From positions 811,120 to 875,119 of the forward strand of contig NZ_LT985748.1 in assembly GCF_900290115.1 (NCBI RefSeq): a DNA stretch of 64,000 nt. The letters run 5' to 3'. This DNA is from Alistipes sp. Marseille-P5061. Lineage in GTDB: Bacteria > Bacteroidota > Bacteroidia > Bacteroidales > Rikenellaceae. The notes beneath the pieces were generated by a model that worked only from the letters and a program-made list of their open reading frames with translations, had not been told where the DNA came from and ran no database searches. The position numbers and the translations under genes were made by a program. Every line of letters begins with the position of its first letter. The stretch's first letter is position 1. This document shows positions 44,070 through 52,206 of the stretch, piece after piece.

Positions 44070-46115
44070 CTATTCGGTCCTGACGGAGAATTCGGCGATG
44101 GAGGGGGCGTCGCCCGAGGCAAGCGCGCACGCCTCGAAGCGGAGCACGCGGCCCCGCTGCGGAGCGAACTCAACCAGCTGCTCCACCGGATTGTTCACAA
44201 TGTTCGAAAACTCCCCCTCGGCCACCTTGCGGCCGTCGAGCAACAGCCGGTAGTGCGTGACCACGCCGCTGCCCCAGCGCCCGGCGTCGGGCGTATAGGC
44301 AAACCCCGTAAGGCTCCGCTCGCACCCCATGTCAATCGTGCAGCTCCTCAGGCCCCGGGGCAGGTAGGCCGCCGTCGTGACATCGCCGTCGAACATCTTG
44401 GCCTGCTCGCCGGGCTCCAGTTCACGGACGCGGAACGAGCCGCAGGGGATGTCGAAACGGCGGGCCGCAACCTCGCTCATGCGGCCGCTCTGCGGGTCAC
44501 GGACCAGCGCCCGCACCTCGCCCTTGTCCGGCAGCAGGAAGGGGACCTCGTAACGCGGCGACGAGCCATCGGGCTGCGTGCCGTCGGTCGTATAGCGGAT
44601 TTCGGCGCCGCGGTCGCCCGCCCGGAGCGTCACCATGCCGCTGCCGTCGCGCACGATGCGCGGCTCCTCGAGCAGCACGGGGGCGTCGTAGGCCTCGACG
44701 TTGCAGATGCAGAGCGGACCGCGCGCCTCCTCGAAACGGACACGCAAGGCCCGGCACGTGACCCCCGCAAAGCGGATGATGCGCTTGTAGCCGATGGTCG
44801 TCAGCTCCTCGCCGGTCTCGACCGGATGCCACTCCCGGTCGTCGCCGGACCACTCGACGGCGAAGCGCGCCACGCGCTGCCCGAGCGGGATGTACTCCTG
44901 CAGCAGGAGGCGGTTCACATGCTGCGGCGCCTCGAAGCGGAAGGTCAGCACGCCCTCCGTCACGCCGTCGTCCGTAGCCCAGTAGCTCTCCCAGTTGCCG
45001 TCGGTCGTGCGGCCGGGTGCGAAGCGGCGCGCACCGCCGCGCACGTTGTCGGCCTCGACGTCGGCTCCGGCCAACAGCTCGTGCGCGAACTCGGCGTCGA
45101 GCGTCTGCCGCCACGCGACGATGCGGGCCGAGTCGGCCGCCGCGATGCGTCCCGAGCGGTCGACCGGGAAGTTGAGCAGCAGGTTGGCGTTGCGTCCCAC
45201 GCTCTGGTAGTAGATGTCGACCAGCTGCGAGAGGCTCTTCAGCTGGGTATCCTCGCGCGGATGGTAGAACCAACCGGGACGAATCGAGACATCGACCTCG
45301 CCGGGCAGCCAGTGGTCGCCGTCGCGCTCGCCGTGCGTGAAGTCGTTGACGTTCTGGTCACCCGCCCCCTTGACGAAGCTCCAGTTGGTCTGGCCGGCCC
45401 AGCCCTCCTCGTTGCCAATCCAGCGGATGTCGGCGCACGTGCCGCCGAAGATGACGGCCTCGGGCTGCAGCGAGCGAATCGTCTCCCGGGCCTCCTCGTA
45501 GCGATAGTAGCTCCGCGCGTCGATGCTGCGCCGCTCGTCGGCGCCTCCATACCAGCCGTCGCCGCCGTTGGCACCGTCGAACCAGTACTCGAACAGAGGG
45601 CCGTAGTTTGTCAGCAGCTCGCGCATCTGGTTGTGGAAGTACTCCACGTAGGCCTCGCGGCCATACTCGGCGTGGTGGCGGTCCCAGGGCGAGAGGTAGA
45701 TGCCGAAGCGCAGCCCGTGACGGCGGCAGGCGTCGGAGAGCTCACGCACCAGGTCGCCCTTTCCATCGCGCCACGGCGAGCTCTTCACGCTGTAGTCGGT
45801 ATAGGCCGAGGGCCAGAGGCAGAAGCCGTCGTGGTGCTTGGCCGTCAGCATGACCCCCTTCATGCCGGCCGCCTTGAGCGTGCGGACCCACTGGTCGCAG
45901 TCCAGAGCCGCGGGGTCGAAGGTCGAGGCGGGCGTATTGCCGTAGCCCCACTCCATGTCGTTGAAGGTGTTGAGTCCGTAGTGGACGAAGGCGTAGGTTT
46001 CGAGGCGCTGCCAGGCCAGTTGCCGGGCATCGGGCACGGGACCTACGGGTGCGGGCGCCTCCACGCGGGAGCAGGCGCCGGCAAGCAGCAGAAGAAGCGG
46101 AAAGAGATGTTTCAT
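44070..46115 (-). CDS. GH29 alpha-L-fucosidase with C-terminal accessory domains, lipoprotein
   Basis: A 681-residue lipoprotein (MKHLFPLLLLLAGAC). The GH29 catalytic barrel spans about residues 30-370: WQRLETYAFVHYGLNTFNDMEWGYG, MLTAKHHDGFCLWPS and PLFEYWFDGANGGDGW, in which Asp180 is the expected nucleophile. Next come a discoidin-like region (about 370-480), a chitobiase-C-like segment with ITYTTDG-type sequence IRYTTDGTQPDGSSP, and a second discoidin-like region. The layout is that of GH29 enzymes acting on alpha-1,3/1,4 fucose, but linkage is not proved. It lies between the two SusCD operons, divergent from the GH20 pair. Confidence 0.93.
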   Translation of the reverse strand: MKHLFPLLLLLAGACSRVEAPAPVGPVPDARQLAWQRLETYAFVHYGLNTFNDMEWGYGNTPASTFDPAALDCDQWVRTLKAAGMKGVMLTAKHHDGFCLWPSAYTDYSVKSSPWRDGKGDLVRELSDACRRHGLRFGIYLSPWDRHHAEYGREAYVEYFHNQMRELLTNYGPLFEYWFDGANGGDGWYGGADERRSIDARSYYRYEEARETIRSLQPEAVIFGGTCADIRWIGNEEGWAGQTNWSFVKGAGDQNVNDFTHGERDGDHWLPGEVDVSIRPGWFYHPREDTQLKSLSQLVDIYYQSVGRNANLLLNFPVDRSGRIAAADSARIVAWRQTLDAEFAHELLAGADVEADNVRGGARRFAPGRTTDGNWESYWATDDGVTEGVLTFRFEAPQHVNRLLLQEYIPLGQRVARFAVEWSGDDREWHPVETGEELTTIGYKRIIRFAGVTCRALRVRFEEARGPLCICNVEAYDAPVLLEEPRIVRDGSGMVTLRAGDRGAEIRYTTDGTQPDGSSPRYEVPFLLPDKGEVRALVRDPQSGRMSEVAARRFDIPCGSFRVRELEPGEQAKMFDGDVTTAAYLPRGLRSCTIDMGCERSLTGFAYTPDAGRWGSGVVTHYRLLLDGRKVAEGEFSNIVNNPVEQLVEFAPQRGRVLRFEACALASGDAPSIAEFSVRTE

Positions 46116-46216
46116 CGAAGCGGTTTTTGGGTTCGGAGGTCAATCATCCCTCCATTGCCGCCTCCCCGGCCCGGAAGGTCGGGCGCAAAGCGGGCGATGC
46201 GGCAACATCGGGACTT

Positions 46217-46224
46217 CAAAAATA
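46217..46224 (-). promoter_or_regulatory. -7 promoter element of the GH29 gene
   Basis: The minus strand reads TATTTTTG, an exact TAnnTTTG match, 102 bp before the ATG. Confidence 0.4.
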
Positions 46225-46297
46225 GCGAAAAAATCGCAACGCGGCGTCATCTACGCCCGGGAATCGGCCGACGCCGGACGAAAAGCGTCCGGAAAGG

Positions 46298-46329
46298 TTT
46301 GGCCCTCCGGCCATATTTTCGTATATTTG
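46298..46329 (+). promoter_or_regulatory. near-consensus promoter of the GH20 pair
   Basis: TTTG (46298-46301), a 20-bp spacer and TATATTTG (46322-46329), 40 bp before the ATG at 46370. Confidence 0.75.
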
Positions 46330-46369
46330 CACCATCTGCCTCCGCGCAGCAACCAAACCCAAAACCCTA

Positions 46370-48697
46370 ATGAACAGACTGACTACCCTTCTGTCGTGCT
46401 GCCTCTTTCTGGCGGCATGCGCCGGCAACACCCGGAGCTACGACCTGATTCCCTATCCCAATTCGCTCGAACCCCGCTCGGGCGAGTTCCACGCCGCAGG
46501 GGCACCCTTCACCTGTGACCCGCAGCTGGACGAGGCGGCCCGCAAGGCCGTCGGGCACTTCGCCGAACAGCTTGAGGCGACCAGCGGCCAGCCGTCGGAG
46601 ATGAGCGCGGGAGACTCCGCAGCGGAGGGATTCCTCTTCCTCTACGATTCGCTCCAGCCGGCCGAGGGCTACGGTCTGGATGTCACGCGCCGGCTGGTGA
46701 CGGTGCGCGCCTCGTCGCAGCGCGGCGTGCTCTATGCCATCCAGACGATGAAGCAGCTGCTGCCCGTGGCCATCTACGGCGAAGGACCGGCCGCCGAGAC
46801 CGTCGCATGGACGATGCCCTGCCTCCGCATCGAGGATGCACCCCGCTTCGCCTACCGCGGACAGCACCTCGACGTCTCGCGCCACTTCTTCCCGGTCGAG
46901 GAGGTGAAGCGCGTCATCGACATCATGGCGCTGCACAAGCTCAACACGCTGCACTGGCACCTGACCGACGACCAGGGCTGGCGCCTCGAAATCAAGCGCT
47001 ACCCTCGTCTGACGGAGGTGGGCTCCCTCCGCCGCCATACGATGGTCGACAAGCAGTGGGGCTCCTCCGACAACACCCCCTACGGCGGATACTACACGCA
47101 GGATGAGGTGCGCGACGTGGTGGCCTACGCCGCCGAGAACGGCATCACGGTGATTCCCGAAATCGACCTTCCGGGCCACATGCTCGCCGCACTGGCCGCC
47201 TACCCCGAGCTGGGCTGCACGGGCGGCCCCTACGAGGTGTGGAGCGAATGGGGCGTGGCCAAGGAGGTGCTCTGCGCCGGCAACGACAAGACCTTCGAGT
47301 TCCTCGAGGGGGTTCTGACCGAGGTCATGGAGCTCTTCCCCTCGGAGTACATCCACATCGGCGGCGACGAGTGCCCCAAGGAGCGCTGGGAGCAGTGCCC
47401 CAAGTGCCAGGCCCGCATCCGCGCGCTCGGACTCAAGGATGACGCCGAGTTCAAGGCCGAGCACTACCTCCAGAGCTACGTGACGAAGCGCGTCGAAAAG
47501 TTCCTCGCCGACCACGGCCGCCGCATCATCGGCTGGGACGAGATTCTCGAGGGCGAACTCTCGCCCAGCGCAACGGTCATGTCGTGGCGCGGAACCGAAG
47601 GGGGTATCAAGGCCGCCAAGATGGGCCACGACGTTATCATGACCCCCACTTCGCACCTCTACTTCGACTACTATCAGGCGCGCGACGTCGAGAACGAGCC
47701 GCTGGCCATCGGCGGCTACATCCCCGTGGAGCGCGTCTACGAGTTCGACCCCTCGTTCGAGGGAGAGCTCACGCCCGAGGAGGCAGCGCACATCCTGGGC
47801 GTGCAGGCCAACCTCTGGACCGAATACATTCCCACCTCGTCGCAGCTCGAATACATGCTGCTGCCGCGTGAGGCGGCCCTTGCCGAGGTGCAGTGGTGCC
47901 GGGCGGACAACCGCTCGTGGGAGCGCTTCCTGGGAAGCCTCTCCCACCTGACCGACATCTACCGCGCGCGGGGATACAACTTCGCCAAAAATGTCTTCGG
48001 CGTGAGCGCCCAGACGCGGAACAACCCCGAAAAGGGATGCGTCGAGGTGACCCTCTTCACGCAGGGCGACGCCCCGATTTACTACACGCTCGACGGCTCG
48101 GAGCCCACGGACAAGAGCACGCGCTACACTGCCCCGATTGAAATCCGCACCGGCTGCACGCTCCAGGCCATCGCCCTGCGCGACAACATCGAGGTGCGCC
48201 CCTACACGCGTCTCTTCACGGCCAACAAGGCGCTCGCCCACCCCATCGTCCTCAACACGCAGCCACGCGACAACTACCTCTACGGCGCCCCCCAAACGCT
48301 CGTCGACGGCTTCGAGAGCGATTTCACCTACTCGAACGGCGACTGGACCGGCTGGTTCGGCGACCCGATGGTCGTGACCATCGACATGCAGGGGGCCTCG
48401 TACTCTTCGGTGCGTCTGGGCACGCTCGTCCAGAAGGGCATGGACATCTTCGCGCCGCTGGCGCTCAAGGCCAGCGTCTCGGAGGACGGCGAGCACTTCA
48501 CCGACGCCGGCTCGCTTGACATCCCGATGGAGACGGCCGCCGATCCCGACGGGCTGAAGAGCTACACGGTGACCTTCCCCGAAACGTCGGCCCGCTACCT
48601 GCGCGTCGAGGCCCAGACCGTCGGCGAGATTCCCGCATGGCACGGCGCCCACGGCAAGAAGGGCTACCTCTTCGTCGATGAAATCGTAGTCGAATAA
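46370..48697 (+). CDS. GH20 beta-N-acetylhexosaminidase 1, lipoprotein
   Basis: A 775-residue lipoprotein (MNRLTTLLSCCLFLAAC). It has the small N-terminal GH20b domain, then the catalytic barrel with YRGQHLDVSRHFFPVEEVKR, LHWHLTDDQGWRLEIKRYP and HIGGDECPK, in which Asp333-Glu334 are the catalytic pair. NLWTEYIPT closes the barrel. The C-terminus carries a chitobiase-C-like segment (PIYYTLDGSEPTDKSTRY) and a discoidin-like domain (about 620-775). It should release terminal GlcNAc or GalNAc. It starts an operon with the second GH20, 17 bp downstream. Confidence 0.95.
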   Translation: MNRLTTLLSCCLFLAACAGNTRSYDLIPYPNSLEPRSGEFHAAGAPFTCDPQLDEAARKAVGHFAEQLEATSGQPSEMSAGDSAAEGFLFLYDSLQPAEGYGLDVTRRLVTVRASSQRGVLYAIQTMKQLLPVAIYGEGPAAETVAWTMPCLRIEDAPRFAYRGQHLDVSRHFFPVEEVKRVIDIMALHKLNTLHWHLTDDQGWRLEIKRYPRLTEVGSLRRHTMVDKQWGSSDNTPYGGYYTQDEVRDVVAYAAENGITVIPEIDLPGHMLAALAAYPELGCTGGPYEVWSEWGVAKEVLCAGNDKTFEFLEGVLTEVMELFPSEYIHIGGDECPKERWEQCPKCQARIRALGLKDDAEFKAEHYLQSYVTKRVEKFLADHGRRIIGWDEILEGELSPSATVMSWRGTEGGIKAAKMGHDVIMTPTSHLYFDYYQARDVENEPLAIGGYIPVERVYEFDPSFEGELTPEEAAHILGVQANLWTEYIPTSSQLEYMLLPREAALAEVQWCRADNRSWERFLGSLSHLTDIYRARGYNFAKNVFGVSAQTRNNPEKGCVEVTLFTQGDAPIYYTLDGSEPTDKSTRYTAPIEIRTGCTLQAIALRDNIEVRPYTRLFTANKALAHPIVLNTQPRDNYLYGAPQTLVDGFESDFTYSNGDWTGWFGDPMVVTIDMQGASYSSVRLGTLVQKGMDIFAPLALKASVSEDGEHFTDAGSLDIPMETAADPDGLKSYTVTFPETSARYLRVEAQTVGEIPAWHGAHGKKGYLFVDEIVVE

Positions 48698-48714
48698 CCC
48701 AACCCGACACCCCC

Positions 48715-50751
48715 ATGAAACGACTTGCACTGCTGCTGGCCGCGCTCCTGACGGCCGCACTCCTGCCCGCATCGGGCCACCCTGTCATTCCGGCTCCAGC
48801 CTCCTTCACGGAGCAGCCGGGCGAATACCGGCTGACCTCCGGCGCCACCTTCTCCCTGACGGGGGCCGCACGCGAAGGCGAACTCGCCCAGTATATCGCC
48901 TCGCTCCCCTTCGCACTCAAGGAAGCGCCCCGAGGCGGCGCGCTCACGCTGCGCATCGACCCGCGCCGGGTAGCAGCCGAAGAGGGCTACACGCTCGAGG
49001 TGACTCCCCGGCGGATTAACGTCGAGGCGCGCAGCGAGGCGGGCGCCTTCTACGCCCTGCAGACGCTGCTGCAGCTGGCCGGGAAGCAGACCGATGGTTC
49101 GTGGCGCATCCCCTGCTGCCGGGTGGAGGACGCCCCCCGCTTCCCCTACCGCGGCATCATGCTCGACGTGAGCCGCAACTTCCAGTCGAAGGAGTTCGTA
49201 CTCAAGCAGCTGGATGCCATGGCGCACTTCAAGTTCAACCGGCTGCACTTCCACCTGACCGACGGTGCCGGGTGGCGCCTTGAAATCAAGCGCTATCCCC
49301 GTCTGACGGAGTTCGCCGCATGGCGCCCCTACCGGACGTGGCTCGACTGGTGGTCGGCCGACCGCCACTACTGCGAGGCCTCGGACCCGCAGGCCCACGG
49401 CGGCTTCTACACCCAGGAGGATATCCGCGAGATTGTCGAACATGCCCGCCGGCTCCACATCACGGTGATTCCCGAGATTGAGATGCCGGGCCACAGCGAG
49501 GAGGTGCTGGCCGCCTATCCCGAGCTCTCGTGCGCCGGCAAGCCCTACGTCAACTCGGAGTTCTGCCCGGGCAACGAGCAGACCTTCGAATTCCTCGAAG
49601 AGGTTCTGACCGAGGTCATGGAGCTCTTCCCCTCGGAGTATATCCACATCGGCGGCGACGAGGCGGGCAAGGGCGCCTGGAAGAGCTGCCCGAAGTGCCA
49701 GGCCCGCATGAAGGCCGAGGGTATCGCCGACGTGGACGGGCTGCAGAGCTATCTGGTGCACCGCATCGAGCGCTTCCTGAACGACCACGGCCGCCGGCTG
49801 CTGGGCTGGGACGAGATTCTCGACGGGGGACTGGCCCCCAACGCCACGGTGATGTCGTGGCGCGGCGCTGAAGGGGGGCTGAAGGCCATCCGCGCGGGCC
49901 ACGACGCCATCATGACGCCGGGCGAGTACTGCTACCTGGACTATGCGCAGGATGCCCCCTTCACCCAGCCGCTCTCCATCGGCGGCTACACGCCCCTGCG
50001 CAAGGTCTACTCCTTCGAGATGAGCTTCCCCGAGCTGACGCCCGAAGAGCAGGCCCGTCTGCTGGGCGTGCAGGCCAACCTCTGGACCGAATACATCCCC
50101 ACGCCCGAACACGTCGAATACATGCTCTACCCCCGCGTGCTGGCCATTGCCGAGGCGGGATGGAGCCTTCCCGAGCGACGCGACTACGACGACTTCCTGC
50201 GCCGGGCACTGGGCGCCGTCGAGTGGCTCCGCGAGGAAGGTTACAACCCCTTCGACCTGGAGCATGAATACGGCGAGCGGCCCGAGAGCCTCGAACCCAA
50301 GGAGCATCTGGCGCGCGGCAAGCGGGTGGAGTACCGCACGCCGTGGCACGAGAAGTATGCCGCCGCGGGCGAGACGACGCTCACCGACGGCATGATTGGC
50401 GGATGGACCTACGGAGACCGCCGCTGGCAGGGTTTCCTCAACTCGGACGTCGACGTGACGGTCGACCTCGAGGAGCCGACCGAGGTGCACTACGTGGGGC
50501 TCACCTTCATGCAGTCGAAGGGCCCCTACGTCTGGGTGCCCTCCGAGGTGGAAATCTACGCCTCGCAGGACGGCGAGCACTTCGAGCGGCTGACCACGGT
50601 GCGCAACGACATCTCGACGGAGTGCCCCGACCTGCTCTTCAAGACCTTCGCCTACACGGGCCGCACCTCGGCGCGCTACCTGCGCTGCGTGGCCCGCTCG
50701 AACGGCACGCCGGGCGGCTGGCTCTTCCTCGACGAAATCGTGGTGCTCTGA
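48715..50751 (+). CDS. GH20 beta-N-acetylhexosaminidase 2, exported
   Basis: A 678-residue protein with a cleavable signal peptide (MKRLALLLAALLTAALLPASG), so probably periplasmic rather than lipid-anchored. The barrel is clear: YRGIMLDVSRNFQSKEFV, LHFHLTDGAGWRLEIKRYP and HIGGDEAGK with Asp315-Glu316. It lacks the chitobiase-C segment of its neighbour but keeps a C-terminal discoidin-like domain (about 530-678). The catalytic part shares long nearly identical stretches with the upstream GH20, indicating tandem duplication. Different export signals suggest cell-surface and periplasmic division of labour. Confidence 0.95.
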   Translation: MKRLALLLAALLTAALLPASGHPVIPAPASFTEQPGEYRLTSGATFSLTGAAREGELAQYIASLPFALKEAPRGGALTLRIDPRRVAAEEGYTLEVTPRRINVEARSEAGAFYALQTLLQLAGKQTDGSWRIPCCRVEDAPRFPYRGIMLDVSRNFQSKEFVLKQLDAMAHFKFNRLHFHLTDGAGWRLEIKRYPRLTEFAAWRPYRTWLDWWSADRHYCEASDPQAHGGFYTQEDIREIVEHARRLHITVIPEIEMPGHSEEVLAAYPELSCAGKPYVNSEFCPGNEQTFEFLEEVLTEVMELFPSEYIHIGGDEAGKGAWKSCPKCQARMKAEGIADVDGLQSYLVHRIERFLNDHGRRLLGWDEILDGGLAPNATVMSWRGAEGGLKAIRAGHDAIMTPGEYCYLDYAQDAPFTQPLSIGGYTPLRKVYSFEMSFPELTPEEQARLLGVQANLWTEYIPTPEHVEYMLYPRVLAIAEAGWSLPERRDYDDFLRRALGAVEWLREEGYNPFDLEHEYGERPESLEPKEHLARGKRVEYRTPWHEKYAAAGETTLTDGMIGGWTYGDRRWQGFLNSDVDVTVDLEEPTEVHYVGLTFMQSKGPYVWVPSEVEIYASQDGEHFERLTTVRNDISTECPDLLFKTFAYTGRTSARYLRCVARSNGTPGGWLFLDEIVVL

Positions 50752-50894
50752 CCCGACGCCGTGAGCGCCCTTCTCGGACGCTTCCGGCGCTCCGGAACGA
50801 AAGAGAGCTTCGCCTCCGCACCTCCATACCGTCCGGAACCGACAACTGCGACAAACGGCATACGCCCCACGGGAGGGCTTCCCGGAACTTTACG

Positions 50895-50932
50895 ACAGAA
50901 CCCGCATCGCGATGCAGCGATGCGGGTTCTGT
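50895..50932 (+). terminator. long perfect hairpin after the GH20 pair
   Basis: ACAGAACCCGCATCGC (50895-50910) and its exact complement (50917-50932) form a 16-bp stem with a 6-base loop, followed by CTGACTTT. The poor T-run makes it a possible terminator or mRNA stabiliser. The interval 50933-51365 has no gene. Confidence 0.6.
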
Positions 50933-51365
50933 CTGACTTTGCGCTGCCATGCAACCGACGCCCCCTTCCAGAGAGCCGCCAAACGAGACAAAAGGTCCGA
51001 TGTAGGCTCCGGCGCACGCGGCTGCTATACATATTCGTCCAGCGAAAAAAGAGTTTTCCAGACGCTCCCGGAGAGGCTGTATCTACCAGTAAAAACGACC
51101 GAGAGAACATCGCCACGAGCTCCCGACAGGCAGGCAATTCCTAAAAAAGACGATAATAAAAATTTTAAGAAAGTGTTTTGCATCTGTTTCGAAAACAGGC
51201 ACCTGCTTCCAAATTTCAATCTCAACGTCAACACTCCCCGCCGGTTACAATCGTGAAGGCAATATGAAAGTAAAAAACATATTGCGTAACAAAACCCGGG
51301 ACAAGTAAAATGAAACATCATTTTGAACGAATCGTACACGGTTTTGCAAGATATTACAATATCAT

Positions 51366-51396
51366 TTTGTTATAAATAAAAAAATGTGTAATTTTG
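51366..51396 (+). promoter_or_regulatory. consensus promoter of the rightward operon
   Basis: TTTG (51366-51369), a 19-bp spacer and TAATTTTG (51389-51396), a perfect consensus match about 210 bp before the susC start. Confidence 0.8.
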
Positions 51397-51402
51397 TTAT
51401 AA

Positions 51403-51606
51403 GGCATAATAGTAGAAAGAGGTCTCGACGGACCACACAATAAACAAAAAAGGTCAACATTCTAAAGATTTATTAACTCAAAAACACCGAAGCCTATAAG
51501 AAAAAAACAAAAACCCTCACCGTTCCGTTAGAAGAAACCGATTCCGGTCGCTTCTAAGTTTTATCTAACCTTTTATGCTTATGTTTAATTTTAGACACTC
51601 TTAATT
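51403..51606 (+). promoter_or_regulatory. susC leader with conserved blocks
   Basis: A leader of about 200 nt with GCATAATAG (51404-51412), ACCGAAGCCTATA (51486-51498), a terminator-like hairpin (51528-51557) and TATGCTTATGTTTAATTTTA before the start. Order and relative position match the leader of the leftward susC. Confidence 0.6.
51528..51562 (+). terminator. terminator-like hairpin inside the susC leader (possible attenuator)
   Basis: TTAGAAG pairs with CTTCTAA, and inside it ACCG with CGGT around ATTC, followed by GTTTTATC. Its sequence differs from that of the leftward leader hairpin although its position is similar. Confidence 0.55.
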
Positions 51607-52206
51607 ATGTGGAAATCAATTAAGTTAATGCTCGCTACGTGCTGCGCCGTTCTCGTTGCCGGCACATTCGGCGCATTCGCCCAGAACGGAGGCGAAACCT
51701 CCGTCAAGGGTATCGTCAAGGATGCTGCCGGTCCGATTGTCGGAGCAACGGTCATCACGCAGGACGGCACCTCCGGTACGACGACTGCCATGGACGGAAG
51801 CTTCACCCTCAATAAAGTAAAGGAGGGCGACGTGATTGTCATCTCGTTCATCGGCTACCAGACCCAGGAGATTCCCTACGTCGGTCAGACGATGCTCGAC
51901 GTGACGCTCAAGGAGGAGGCAACGGCCCTCAACGCCGTCGTCGTAACGGCCCTCGGTATCAAGCGCGAGGAGAAGGCCCTGTCGTACAACGTGCAGCAGG
52001 TAAAATCCGATGAAATCACGACGGTCAAGGATGCCAACTTCATGAACTCGCTGGTGGGCAAGGTGGCCGGTGTGACCATCAACGCCGGTGCCGGTGGTGC
52101 AGGTACTTCGTCGCGTGTCATCATGCGCGGTATGAAGTCTCTGGAGAAGAGCAACGCCGCCCTCTACGTGATTGACGGTATCCCGATGTACAACAACAGC
52201 TTCGGC
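51585..52206 (+). repeat. long inverted repeat, right copy (susC 5' end and end of leader)
   Basis: Highly similar to 42897-43520 in opposite orientation. The two copies flank the 8-kb GH29/GH20 segment. Boundaries are approximate. Confidence 0.7.

Noticed and set aside
43497..51606. Invertase-controlled shufflon of susC genes
   Set aside because: The inverted homology is real, but no recombinase gene or short recombination sites were found in the window.
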